In this document: positions 33,753 to 45,158 of the stretch, in pieces
How positions within the stretch are numbered: position 1 is the stretch's first letter
Layout of the letters: each line of letters opens with the position of its first letter
NCBI GenBank assembly: GCA_020832705.1
Contig: JAFIEE010000003.1
Span: forward strand, 1 to 60,718
Source: Paracoccaceae bacterium
GTDB lineage: Bacteria; Pseudomonadota; Alphaproteobacteria; Rhodobacterales; Rhodobacteraceae
DNA: 60,718 nucleotides
Direction: 5' to 3'
The notes under the pieces: model-generated
The model's input: the letters and a program-made list of their open reading frames with translations, nothing else
Told to the model about the DNA's origin: nothing
Databases searched by the model: none
Program-made: the position numbers and the translations under genes

Positions 33753-34493
33753 TCACTTGCCGGGGTTCATCGGCTTGAGCCCGGTGCGCACCGGCCTTGC
33801 CCCCTGACGCGAGCGCACGATCTGGTAGCCGGGCCGCCACAGGAAGCGGACCGGGACCGAGAGCATGTGCACCAGCCGCGTGAAGGGAAACAGCGCCACG
33901 ATCACCATGCCCAGGAAGATGTGGAACTTGTACATCCAGTGCACATCGACCACTTCGGTCCAGGCATTGACCTGCAGCCCCATCACCGATTGCGACCAGG
34001 TCATGAACTGGATCATCTTCTCGCCGTCCATGTGCTGCAGCGTCAGCACGATGGTCCCCATGCCGACCACGATCTGCACCCACAGGATCGCCAGGATGCC
34101 GATATCGGCATAGGTCGAATTGTTGCGGATACGCGGGTCCGCCAGACGGCGATGCAGCAGCATGGTGCAACCGACGAAGGCCGCCGCCCCTGCCAGCCCG
34201 CCGATGATGACGGCCATCCACTGTTTCAGCCCGTAGCTGATGCCCAGCGCATCCAGCAGCCAGATCGGTGTGAACAAGCCGATCAGATGGCCGAAGAACA
34301 GCACGATGATACCCACATGGAACAGCACCGAGCCCCACATCAACTGCTTGCGCCGCAGAAGCTGGCTGGAGCTTGTCTTCCATGTGTGGGGGTCGCGTTC
34401 ATAGCGCGCGATGGTGCCGATCAGGGCGATGGCCAGCACCGCATAGGGCATGATGCCGAAGATGAAGAAATCAAGGCTGAAGTTGCCATACAT
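33753..34493 (-). CDS. narI: Respiratory nitrate reductase gamma subunit
   Basis: A 246-residue membrane protein with five predicted segments and the diheme b ligands in FHVGIIVLFFGHLIGL near the N-terminus and HIFLGMVIVALFPFTRLVH near the C-terminus. It oxidises quinol on the periplasmic side and passes electrons through the hemes to NarH. Length and motif order match the family. The gene is 13 bases after narJ and 52 bases before the PpiC gene. Confidence 0.93.
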   Translation of the reverse strand: MYGNFSLDFFIFGIMPYAVLAIALIGTIARYERDPHTWKTSSSQLLRRKQLMWGSVLFHVGIIVLFFGHLIGLFTPIWLLDALGISYGLKQWMAVIIGGLAGAAAFVGCTMLLHRRLADPRIRNNSTYADIGILAILWVQIVVGMGTIVLTLQHMDGEKMIQFMTWSQSVMGLQVNAWTEVVDVHWMYKFHIFLGMVIVALFPFTRLVHMLSVPVRFLWRPGYQIVRSRQGARPVRTGLKPMNPGK

Positions 34494-34506
34494 GGTTCGG
34501 GTCCTC

Positions 34507-35204
34507 CTATGCCGGGCCGGGCGCCGCGGGGCGCGCGGGGGCGGGCATGTCCATTTTCGCCAGAATGTCCCGGCTCACGGGGCATCCGGCATTGGGATCA
34601 GGGCCGAAGGTGACCATCGCCTCCTCCCAGACGGCATCGAGCGCGGCCAGGTCCTCGGGGTCGTCATCCGTTTCGGACAGCAGCACCTCGGCCTCGGGGG
34701 TGGTGCGCACATCGGCCAGCGCCACCAGCGCCGCCAGCACCGGCGCATAGACGCTTTCGCGCCGCGTCAGACGCTCGGACAGCGCCAGCACGATATGACC
34801 GGCATCGTTGAGAATCGCGCGGGCCTGATCGGGGGGTTGCGTGGACAGGAACTCCAGCAGCACCGGCAGGTGGTCGGGCAGTTCGGGGCCGACCAGATCG
34901 AACCCCCCGGCGCGATAGGTCTCCAGGAGGTCGACCATCGCACCGCCCCGGTCGCGGCTTTCGCCGTGGATATGCTCGAACAGGTTGAGCGAAAGCGTGC
35001 GCGACCGGTCGAAGAGCAGCACGTAACGTTCCTGCAGATCATACAGATCGTCGCTTTCCAGACTGATCAGCAACGGCTCCAGCCGCGCAAGATGGTCGGC
35101 TGCCAGCAGACCCTCGGATGCGAGGGTCTGCCAGATGGCGGGGATGGCGGCCTGCAGTTCCGCCGAAGGATAGGTCAGCAGGGCCGAAAGGGCGCGAAAG
35201 GTTC

Positions 35205-35208
<4 letters not shown>
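34507..35208 (-). CDS. narJ: Nitrate reductase assembly chaperone
   Basis: A 233-residue NarJ/TorD-family chaperone. Landmarks are FRALSALLTYPS at the start, DLQERYVLLFDRSRTLSLNLFEHIHGESRDRG (the strongly conserved core) and PDHLPVLLEFLST. It binds the NarG apoprotein and helps cofactor and Fe-S insertion before membrane attachment. Its ATG overlaps the narH stop by 4 bases, as usual in nar operons. Confidence 0.93.
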
Positions 35209-36727
<1,519 letters not shown>

Positions 36728-36731
<4 letters not shown>

Positions 36732-39700
36732 TCCGCTGCCTCCACTTTCGCGGGACGGTCAAGCCAGTCCACTTTTTCCATCTTGCGCACGATCACCATC
36801 TCGTCGCGGTTCGCGCCGACCGTGCCGTAGTAGTTGAAGCCGTAGCTCTGCTGGGCATAGCCGCCGATCATGTGCGTGGGCTTGGTCACGGTGCGCGTGA
36901 CCGAGTTGTGAATGCCCCCGCGCTGGCCGGTAATCTGGCTGCCCGGTGTATTCACGATCTTTTCCTGCGCGTGATACATGAAGGTCGTGCCGTCCTTCAT
37001 CCGCTGGCTGACCACGGCACGCGCGGTGATGACCCCGTTGGAATTGAACACCTCGACCCAGTCGTTATCGACGATCCCGGCGGTTTTCGCGTCGGTCTCG
37101 CTGATCCAGACCACCGGCCCGCCCCGGTTGAGCGTCAGCATCAGCAGGTTGTCCGAATAGGTCGAATGGATGCCCCATTTCTGGTGCGGGGTGATGAAAT
37201 TCAGCACCACATGCTTGTCGGCCGATTTCAGTGCACGGGTGGCATCCGTGGTGATCGTCTTCAGGTCCACCGGCGGACGCCAGGTGACGAAGAATTCGCC
37301 AAAGGCCAGCATCCATTCATGATCCTGATACAACTGTTGCCGGCCCGAAAGCGTGCGCCAGGGGATCAGCTCGTGCACATTGGTCCAGCCTGCGTTGTAG
37401 CAGACCTCTTCGGATTCAATGCCCGACCATGTGGGCGACGAGATGATCTTGCGCGGCTGGGCAGCGATGTCGCGGAAGCGGATCTTCTCGTCTTCCTTGA
37501 CTGCGGCCAGATGCGCATGCTCACGCCCGGTGGCCTTTTCCAGCGCCTCCCATGCCTTGACCGCGACCTCGCCGTTGGTTTCGGGCGCCAGCATCAGCAC
37601 CACCTCGCAGGCGTCGATGGCGCTTTCGATCTTCGCCATGCCCTTGGTCGGCCCGTCCTTGTGGGTGCCGTTCAGGGCCTTCAGATGATGCACCTCGGTC
37701 CTGGTGTCCCAGGCGATCCCCTTGCCACCATTGCCGACCTTTTCCATGAGCGGGCCAAGCGCGGTGAAGCGCGCATAGAGGTTCGGATAATCGCGCTCCA
37801 CGGCGATATAGGCCGGGGCCGTCTTGCCGGGGATCAGGTCGCATTCGCCGCGCTTCCAGTCGCGGACATGCGGCTGTGCGATCTCGCCGGGGCTGTCATG
37901 CTGCAAGGGAAGCTGCACCACATCGGTTTCCACGCCGAGGATTTCCGGCGCGACCTCGGAGAATTTCCTGGCAATCGCCTTGAAGATTTCCCAGTCGGTT
38001 TTCGACTCATAGGCCGGGTCCACCGCTGCCTGCAGCGGGTGGATGAACGGGTGCATGTCGGACGTGTTCAGATCGTCCTTTTCATACCAGCTTGCCGTGG
38101 GCAGCACGATATCGGCATAGACCGCCGTGGTGGACATACGGAAATCGATCGTCACCAGCAGGTCAAGTTTGCCCTCGGGCGCTTCATCATGCCATTTGGC
38201 CTCGATGGGCTTTTGCCGCCCTTCCTGACCCAGATCCTTGCCCAGCACCCCGTGATCGGTGCCCAGCAGGTGCTTGAGGAAATACTCATGCCCCTTGCCC
38301 GAGGACCCCAGCAGGTTCGAGCGCCACACGAACAGGTTGCGCGGCCAGTTTTCGGGCGCATCCGGGTCTTCGCAGGACATTTCCAGCGCGCCGGATGAAA
38401 GCTGCTCGGCGACATAGGCGGGGACATCCTTGCCCGCCGCCTTCGCGGCCTTGCCCACCTCCAGCGGGTTGGTCTTGAGCTGCGGTGCCGATGGCAGCCA
38501 GCCCATCCGCTCGGACCGGATATTGTAGTCGATCAGCGACAGCTTGTCCCAATCGCCTTCGGGCGCGGTGGGGGACAGGATTTCCCTGGCCGAGACCGTC
38601 TCGTACCGCCACTGGTCGGTATGGGCATACCATGCGCTGGTGGAGTTCATGTGCCGTGGCGGGCGCGCCCAGTCCAGCGCGAAGGCCAGAGCCGTCCAGC
38701 CCGTCTGCGGGCGCAGCTTTTCCTGCCCCACATAATGCGCCCAGCCGCCGCCCGACTGGCCCACACAACCGCACATCACCAGCATGTTGATGACCGCGCG
38801 GTAATTCATGTCCATATGGTACCAGTGGTTCATCGCCGCGCCGATGATGACCATGGACTTGCCATTGGTCTTTTCGGCATTGGCGGCGAATTCCCGCGCC
38901 ACATGGATGATCTTGTCGCGGCTGACGCCGGTGATGCGCTCGGCCCAGGCGGGGGTAAAGGGCACATCGGCGTTGTAATCATCGGTGACATGATCGCCGC
39001 CCAGACCCCGGTCCAGGCTGTAATTGGCGCAGAACAGGTCGAAGACGGTGGCGACCAGCGCTTCCGAGCCATCGGCCAGCGTGATCTTCCTGACCGGCAC
39101 GTTGCGGGTCAGCACATCACCGCGGGCATCATTCTCCCACTGGGTGGTGGCCATGCCGCCGAAATAGGGGAAATCCACGCCCACCACATCGTCGCGGTCC
39201 TCATCCAGGATCAGCGACAGCCTGGGCTTTACCTCTGCCCCTTTCGCCTTTTCCTCCAGGTTCCACATGCCCTGCTCGCCCCAGCGGAAGCCGATCGAGC
39301 CGTTGGGCGCGACCAGTTGGCCGGTGGTTTCGTCAATGCAGATGGTTTTCCATTCGGGGTTGTTGGCCTCGCCCAGATTGTCGGCCAGATCGCTGGCGCG
39401 CAACTGGCGGCCCGGCACATAGGACTCGCCCTTCTGCTCCAGCCGCACAAGCATCGGCATGTCGCTGTATTTGCGCGCGTATTCCTCGAAATAGGGAACC
39501 TGCCGGTCCAGGTGGAACTCGCGCAGGATCACATGCCCGAACGCCATGCCAAGGGCTGCATCGGTGCCCTGCTTGGCGTTCAGCCAGACATCGCCGAATT
39601 TCGCGGCTTCCGAATAGTCCGGGCAGATCACGGCGGATTTGGTGCCGCGATAGCGCGCCTCGGTGTAGAAATGCGCGTCCGGCGTCCGCGTCTGCGGCAC

Positions 39701-40468
39701 GTTCGACCCCCAGAGCAGCAGATAGCCCGCATTATACCAATCCGCCGATTCCGGCACGTCGGTCTGTTCGCCCCATGTCATGGGTGACGCGGGCGGCAGG
39801 TCGCAATACCAGTCATAGAAGGACATGCAGGTGCCGCCCAGAAGCGACAGATAGCGCGAGCCTGCCGCATAGCTGACCATCGACATCGCCGGGATGGGCG
39901 AGAAGCCGAACACGCGGTCAGGGCCGTATTCCCTGGCGGTCCAGGCATTGGCCGCCGCCGTCATTTCCGTCACTTCGTCCCATGTGGCGCGCACAAAGCC
40001 ACCGGTGCCGCGCTTCCTGGTGTAGCTGGCCCGCGCGGCAGGGTCCTGCTGGATCGCAGCCCAGGCCTGCACGGGCGTCATCGTGCGGCGCTTTTCGCGC
40101 CACAGCCGCATCAGCGCGCCGCGCACAAGCGGCGTTTTCACGCGGTTGGCGGAATAGAGATACCAGCTATAGGACGCACCACGCGCGCAGCCGCGCGGTT
40201 CATGGTTGGGCAGATCAGGGCGCGTGCGCGGGTAATCGGTCTGCTGGGTTTCCCAGGTCACGATGCCCGATTTCACATAGATCTTCCACGAACAGGAGCC
40301 GGTGCAGTTCACACCATGAGTGGAGCGGACGATCTTGTCATGCTGCCAGCGGCGGCGATAGGTGTCCTCCCAGTCGCGGGATTCGATGGTGGTCTGGCCG
40401 TGCCCGTCCGAAAACGTGTCCTTGCGCACGCTTTTCAGAAAGTTCAGCCGGTCAAGAAGATGGCTCAT
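36728..40468 (-). CDS. narG: Respiratory nitrate reductase alpha subunit
   Basis: A 1246-residue molybdoenzyme. The FS0 cluster motif lies in HGVNCTGSCSWKIYV with the later GCARGASYSWYLYS. The molybdenum-binding region reads LLWGSNVPQTRTPDAHF and PDYSEAAKFGDVWL, and the C-terminal MGD-binding region includes PGSQITGQRGGIHNSVTR. It reduces nitrate to nitrite on the cytoplasmic face with bis-MGD. It has no Tat signal; the N-terminus (MSHLLDRLNFLKSV) is typical of membrane-bound Nar. The start at 40468 follows a hairpin-bearing gap after narK2. Confidence 0.95.
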
Positions 40469-40498
40469 GGCTGTCTCCGTTCTTGGGTGATGGGTTTG

Positions 40499-40521
40499 GC
40501 GGGCGCAGCCTTTGCGCCCGC
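40499..40521 (-). terminator. Hairpin in the narK2-narG gap
   Basis: A perfect 9-bp stem (GCGGGCGCA / TGCGCCCGC) with a 5-base loop begins 6 bases after the narK2 stop codon and 31 bases before narG. There is no T-run after it. It may set transporter versus enzyme stoichiometry by RNA processing or partial termination. Confidence 0.55.
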
Positions 40522-40527
40522 ATGCGT

Positions 40528-41889
40528 TCAGCAGGGGTAAGGCGCGTTCCTGCGGGCGTAGAGCACCCAGTTCAGGCCGATGTTGAAGGCAAAGAACACG
40601 GCCAGCCCGTAGAAGACCGGGGCCGCCGAGCCATGGGCTGCGAAGGACCAGGCAAACAGCATCCCGAAGATGAAGGGCCCATAGGCTGCAATCGCCGCGG
40701 TGAAGCCGATCACGCCGCCGCCCTGGCGCGGCTCGAACAGCATCGGCATCTGCTTGAAGGTCGAGGCATTGCCGACGCCCGCGAAGAAGAACAGCGCCAG
40801 CATCGCCGCAACAAAGGTGTGGAAGCTTTCCAGCCCGGTGACCGTGGTGACGTTATAGGCGACATAAAGCGTGCAGAGCAGCATCCCGATGCCCGCCCAA
40901 TGCGTCACCCGCGCGCCGCCGAACCTGTCCGAGACCGGCCCGGCGACAACCCGGCTGGCCGAGCCCACCAGCGGCCCCCAGAAGGCCCAGGCCAGCGGGT
41001 CGGGCGCGTTCTCGAAGCTGCCATAGACCTGCCCGATCAGCAGCGGAAAGGTTGCGGCCAGCCCGGAAAACCCGCCAAAGGTCATGATATAGAGCGAGGT
41101 CTGCGACCAGGTGTGCCCGGATCTGAAGATGTCGAACTGCTCGGCGAAGTTGGACTTGATCGGGATCGACTTGAGGAACAGCCAGGCCGTGATCCCGAAC
41201 ACGGCCACGAAGGGGATCATCACCAGCGGCGCGTTCTGCAGATAGACCTCGACCTCTTCGCCGCCGCGCATCATGGTCTGCGGCTCGCCGACCCAGGCCA
41301 TGCCGCCCAGAAGCGCGAAACCGATCACCCAAGGGGTGACGAACTGCACCACCGAGACACCGAAATTGCCCACGCCCGCCTGGACGGCCAGCGCCGTGCC
41401 CTGCAAGCGCTTGGGAAAGAACATGCTGGTCGATGGCATGAAGCTGGAGAAATTGCCGCCGCCCAGACCCGCCAGAAAGGCCAGCAGCATCAGCACCCAA
41501 TAGGGGGTGTCCGGGTTCTGCACCGCATGGAACCACCCCACCAGCGGGATCAGCAGCGACAGCGTGGACAGGCTGACCACATGCCGCGTGCCATAGATCG
41601 GCGTCAGGAACATGTGGATCAGCCGCAGCGACCCGCCCGCCAGCCCCGGCATCGCCGCCAGCCAGAAAAGCTGGCTGGCCGTGAACTGGAACCCGATCTG
41701 CGGCAGCCGCACCACCAGCGCCGAGACCAGGAACCAGGTGATGAAGGCCATGGTCAGCGCGGCGGTGGTCAGGATCAGCGTGGTCCAGGCGCGGGACTTG
41801 CCCTCGCTTTCCCAGAAGGCGTTATCCTCCGGTTCCCAGCGGGGAAGCCATGTCCCCGAAGCGGCCTGGCTGGTGTTGTTGGCGGTCAT
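40528..41889 (-). CDS. narK2: Nitrate/nitrite antiporter, NarK2 type
   Basis: A 453-residue major facilitator protein resembling E. coli NarK. Visible are the segment with an Arg after helix 2 (AAMPGLAGGSLRLIHMF), the nitrate signature GLGGGNFSSFMPSTSMFFPK on helix 5, and GVGNASTFKQMPMLFEP. About 12 membrane segments are present. It should export nitrite in exchange for nitrate. I use the ATG at 41889, preceded by AAGG; the Met at 41934 adds an unlikely tail. The cluster keeps narK1 and narK2 as separate genes, unlike the fused NarK of Paracoccus. Confidence 0.85.
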   Translation of the reverse strand: MTANNTSQAASGTWLPRWEPEDNAFWESEGKSRAWTTLILTTAALTMAFITWFLVSALVVRLPQIGFQFTASQLFWLAAMPGLAGGSLRLIHMFLTPIYGTRHVVSLSTLSLLIPLVGWFHAVQNPDTPYWVLMLLAFLAGLGGGNFSSFMPSTSMFFPKRLQGTALAVQAGVGNFGVSVVQFVTPWVIGFALLGGMAWVGEPQTMMRGGEEVEVYLQNAPLVMIPFVAVFGITAWLFLKSIPIKSNFAEQFDIFRSGHTWSQTSLYIMTFGGFSGLAATFPLLIGQVYGSFENAPDPLAWAFWGPLVGSASRVVAGPVSDRFGGARVTHWAGIGMLLCTLYVAYNVTTVTGLESFHTFVAAMLALFFFAGVGNASTFKQMPMLFEPRQGGGVIGFTAAIAAYGPFIFGMLFAWSFAAHGSAAPVFYGLAVFFAFNIGLNWVLYARRNAPYPC

Positions 41890-41958
41890 GTCTTTGCCTT
41901 TCCTGGCTGAAGGGATCAGCGCGGCCCGGCTCATGGCGGGCCTGCGCCGGTGCCGTGT

Positions 41959-43605
41959 CTATTCCGCGGGTTGGGACGTGCCGCGGTCCAGCCGGTCGAG
42001 CGCCTGACGCAACTCGTCGACCGACCTGAACTGTGCCCTGAGTTGCAGCCCGCCGCCGCGCCGGGTCAGCTCGACCTTTTCGGAACTGGCGAAGATCATT
42101 GCCACTTCGGCGTCCAGCGCCTTCTTCTCGGCGGCTTCGCGGGCGATCTCGCGGTCCACCGAGGAGATGACATATTCATCCCCGAACCCGCCCTCGGGCT
42201 CTTTCAGCCAGAGCAGGCAGACCACCCAGCTGATGAAGGCCCCCGCCGCGATGATGAGGAAGAACTGCTGCGGCGTGACGAACATGAAGACAAAGAGGTA
42301 GAAGACCGCGCCGACATTGCCGTAAGCCCCCGCCATGCCCGAGATCTGCCCGGTCACGCGGCGCTTGATCGACGGGATGATGCCGAAGGTCGCGCCCTCT
42401 GCCCCCTGCACGAAGAAGCTGCACATGATGGTGAAGGCGATGGCAATGATCAGCGGCCAGTTGCTGTTCAGAAGCCCCATCAGCACGAAGCCCACGCCGA
42501 TCCCGAACATGTAGGCCAGCATCACGAAGCGCCGGTTGCCAAAACGGTCCGACACCAGCCCCCCCATGGGCCGCGCGAACAGGTTGACGAAGGCAAAGGA
42601 GGCCGCGATCAGCCCGGCCGCAGCCGCGGTCAGGCCCCAGGTCTCTTCGAAGAACATGGGCAGCATGGAAACCACGGCGAGTTCGGCGCCGAAGTTGGCA
42701 AAATAGGTGACATTGAGCGCGGCGACCGACGTGAACGGGTAACGGTCGTCCTTGGGCACACCGTGGCGCAGGATCGGCACGTTGACGCGGATGGCCTGCA
42801 CCACCTGCCAGGTGACCACCACGGCGATGGCGATGTAGCAGATCGCCGCCGTCATGCCGTCGATGTAGCCCATCAACTGGATGCGATAGACCAGGATAGA
42901 CAGGATACCGACCATGGGCACGATGAAGATGCACAGCAGCACCAGATCGCCCCAGCTTGACACTTCCAGCGCCGAAGCCTTGCGCGGTTTCTTGTGCGTG
43001 TCGGCGGTGGGGCCGTCGGTGATGGCGAACCAGTAGAACACGCCATAGGCCGCCATGACCACGCCCGAGGTGGCAATCGCCCAGCGCCAGCCGTCTTCGC
43101 CGCCATAGATGGTCAGCGCGATGGTCGGCAGCGTGATCGCCGCCGCAGCCGAGCCGAAGTTGCCCCAGCCGGCATAGAAGCCTTCGGCAAAGCCGATGTC
43201 GCGCGGCTTGAACCACAGCGCGGTCATGTGGATGCCGACCACGAAACTCGCGCCGATCGACGACATGACCAGACGCGAGACGAACAGCACCTCGCGCGTG
43301 TCGCCAAAGGCAAAGACGAAGGTCGGCAGCGACATGATCACCAGCAGCACCGAAAACACCCGGCGCGGACCGAAACGGTCAAGCGCCATGCCCACGATGA
43401 TCCGGGCGGGGATGGTCAGGGCGACGTTGGCAATGGCAAAGAGGCGGATGTCGTCACGCGTCAGCCAGTCGACGGAACGCAGCATGGAAGACGCCAGCGG
43501 CGCCATGTTGAACCAGACATAGAACGAGATGAAGAAGGCGATCCACGTCAGGTGGAGGGCCTTTATCTCGGCATTCTTGAAGCGGAAGATGTCGCTGACC
43601 TGCAT
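41959..43605 (-). CDS. narK1: Nitrate transporter, NarK1 type
   Basis: A 548-residue major facilitator protein with 12 predicted segments. Signature stretches include GFAEGFYAGWGNFGSAAAA on helix 5 and GAEGATFGIIPSIKRRVTGQISG on the second half, which match the NarK1-like proton/nitrate symporter branch. A charged cytoplasmic tail of about 85 residues follows the last membrane segment. Order (narK1, narK2, narG) mirrors the fused NarK1-NarK2 protein of Paracoccus. The gap to narK2 is 69 bases. Confidence 0.82.
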   Translation of the reverse strand: MQVSDIFRFKNAEIKALHLTWIAFFISFYVWFNMAPLASSMLRSVDWLTRDDIRLFAIANVALTIPARIIVGMALDRFGPRRVFSVLLVIMSLPTFVFAFGDTREVLFVSRLVMSSIGASFVVGIHMTALWFKPRDIGFAEGFYAGWGNFGSAAAAITLPTIALTIYGGEDGWRWAIATSGVVMAAYGVFYWFAITDGPTADTHKKPRKASALEVSSWGDLVLLCIFIVPMVGILSILVYRIQLMGYIDGMTAAICYIAIAVVVTWQVVQAIRVNVPILRHGVPKDDRYPFTSVAALNVTYFANFGAELAVVSMLPMFFEETWGLTAAAAGLIAASFAFVNLFARPMGGLVSDRFGNRRFVMLAYMFGIGVGFVLMGLLNSNWPLIIAIAFTIMCSFFVQGAEGATFGIIPSIKRRVTGQISGMAGAYGNVGAVFYLFVFMFVTPQQFFLIIAAGAFISWVVCLLWLKEPEGGFGDEYVISSVDREIAREAAEKKALDAEVAMIFASSEKVELTRRGGGLQLRAQFRSVDELRQALDRLDRGTSQPAE

Positions 43606-43653
43606 GTCAGTCCTCGAAACTGGAACGTGGTTTCGCGCGTTGGCCTTCGGGGC

Positions 43654-44127
43654 TCACTCGGCGTGGGTGGGAATGATCAGCAACGGACAGGGCGCCCTGC
43701 GCGCCAGAAACGCGCTGGTCGAGCCAAAGGTCATGTGGTCGAATTCCTCGACCAGCGCATCCAGCCGCTTGGTGATGAAGTTGAACGGTCCGGGGTCGGG
43801 CTTGTGGCTGTGGCGCGCCATCACCAGCAGGTCCGGCTTGCGTTCGTCGACGGCGCGCAGGATCATCTTGCGCGCGTCGCCTTCCGCCAGCAGCACCGTG
43901 GCCTCGAACCCTTCTTCCGACAGGTGCCGGGCCGCAGCCTCGGCGCCTGCCTTCTGTTCGTTGTATTGCACCGTGAACAGCTCGTCCGCATCGGCGGTGG
44001 AACTGCCGACCTCCTCGACAACGCTGATCAGCGTGATCCGGGGCCGCATCGGCCCGAGCAGATCGCGCACCGCGTCCAGCGCGATCCGGGAATTGCGGGA
44101 ATTGTCATAGGCGAGCATGACATGCAT
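43654..44127 (-). CDS. Universal stress protein preceding narK1
   Basis: A 157-residue UspA-fold protein. The opening MHVMLAYDNSRNSRIALD and the C-terminal GSTSAFLARRAPCPLLIIP segment, which resembles the G-x2-G-x9-G(S/T) nucleotide loop in degenerate form, define the family. AAGGAG precedes the chosen ATG at 44127. It is the first gene of the minus-strand nar run, 48 bases before narK1, behind an FNR-like box. A role during anaerobic or nitrate-respiring growth is likely by position only. Confidence 0.8.
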   Translation of the reverse strand: MHVMLAYDNSRNSRIALDAVRDLLGPMRPRITLISVVEEVGSSTADADELFTVQYNEQKAGAEAAARHLSEEGFEATVLLAEGDARKMILRAVDERKPDLLVMARHSHKPDPGPFNFITKRLDALVEEFDHMTFGSTSAFLARRAPCPLLIIPTHAE

Positions 44128-44202
44128 GGGCGTCTCCTTGCGCGGGACACGACACTGCATGCCCGGTTGTCAGGACACAGCCACAGGGTAACGGCGTGAA
44201 AC

Positions 44203-44216
44203 TTGATGCAGGTCAA
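44203..44216. promoter_or_regulatory. FNR-like box upstream of the usp-nar operon
   Basis: TTGATGCAGGTCAA matches TTGAT-N4-ATCAA at all but one position. Its centre lies about 82 bases before the usp ATG, so a -41.5 arrangement would give a 40-base leader. It is the best candidate site for activation of the nar operon. Confidence 0.6.
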
Positions 44217-44338
44217 ATTCCGGGCGCTGTCACAAGGCAATCGCACACGGATTGCAGGACATCAGGCAGCGAAAACGAACACTTTGGCTTGAAGTTTGAT
44301 GGCGGTTGTGTTCCGCTTGAACACGCGCCCCTCGAAGG

Positions 44339-44352
44339 TTGACAATAGTCAA
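44339..44352. promoter_or_regulatory. Palindromic FNR/NarR-type box upstream of the regulator
   Basis: TTGACAATAGTCAA has perfectly symmetric arms (TTGAC / GTCAA). Its centre is only 36 bases before the regulator ATG, too close for class II activation of that gene. It may autorepress narR or act on the divergent operon. Confidence 0.6.
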
Positions 44353-44381
44353 TCCTGAACCCCGAATCCGTCAATGGACCC

Positions 44382-45122
44382 ATGCGACCGGACACCGACC
44401 CACAGATTCGCCATCTCCACCTGTTCCGCGACATGGCGCAGGCGAACTTTGCCGAACTGATGTCGGCCTCCTACGTCCAGGCGTTCCCGCCGGGGCTCGA
44501 GATGATACGGCAGGGCGATCCGGCGGACTTCCTGCATATCGTGGTCCAGGGGTCGGTCGAGCTTGTGGGCCAGTGGGCGGGGCGCGAATGCACGATGGCG
44601 GTTGTGCGCCCGGTTTCCACCTTCATCCTGGCCGCCTGCATCCGCGATGCGCCCTATCTGATGACCGCGCGCACGCTGGAACGGACCCGGATCGTGCTGG
44701 TGCCCGCGTCGGACCTGCGGGCCATGTTCCGGCGCGACACAGAATTTGCAGTGGCGGTGATCAATGAACTGGCCAGTTGCTACCGCTCGGTTGTGCGCAA
44801 CGCCAAGTCCATGAAGCTGCGCAACTCGCGCGAGCGTGTGGCCTCGTATCTGCTGCGCCAGTCGATCCTTGCGGGCGGGGTGCCTGCGTATACGCTCCCG
44901 GTCGAGAAGCGCCTGCTTGCCTCGTATCTGGGCATGACGCCCGAGAACCTGTCGCGCACGCTCAGGACGCTTGAAACCGACGGGGTGAAGATCGACGGCG
45001 CGCGCGTCATCATCACCGACCGGGCCCGGCTGGCGGCGCTGGCAAAGCCGGACAAACTGATCGACGGCCCCGACACGCATGCAGAGGAATCCGGCTCGGG
45101 CCTGCCCGCAGCCCGTTCCTGA
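44382..45122 (+). CDS. narR: Crp/FNR-family regulator, NarR-like
   Basis: A 246-residue CRP/FNR protein. The cyclic-nucleotide-like sensor domain covers about 1-140, and the C-terminal winged helix has KRLLASYLGMTPENLSRTLRTL, where the E--SR contacts suit TTGAT-type boxes. No cysteines occur in the first 80 residues, so it cannot carry the FNR [4Fe-4S] cluster; this fits NarR of Paracoccus, which responds to nitrate/nitrite. DNR/NNR-type NO sensors are the alternative. It is divergent from usp-narK1K2GHJI. Confidence 0.8.
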   Translation: MRPDTDPQIRHLHLFRDMAQANFAELMSASYVQAFPPGLEMIRQGDPADFLHIVVQGSVELVGQWAGRECTMAVVRPVSTFILAACIRDAPYLMTARTLERTRIVLVPASDLRAMFRRDTEFAVAVINELASCYRSVVRNAKSMKLRNSRERVASYLLRQSILAGGVPAYTLPVEKRLLASYLGMTPENLSRTLRTLETDGVKIDGARVIITDRARLAALAKPDKLIDGPDTHAEESGSGLPAARS

Positions 45123-45158
45123 GTCCTGCCGCATGGCGAGCCCTGCCGCTCCCCCCGC

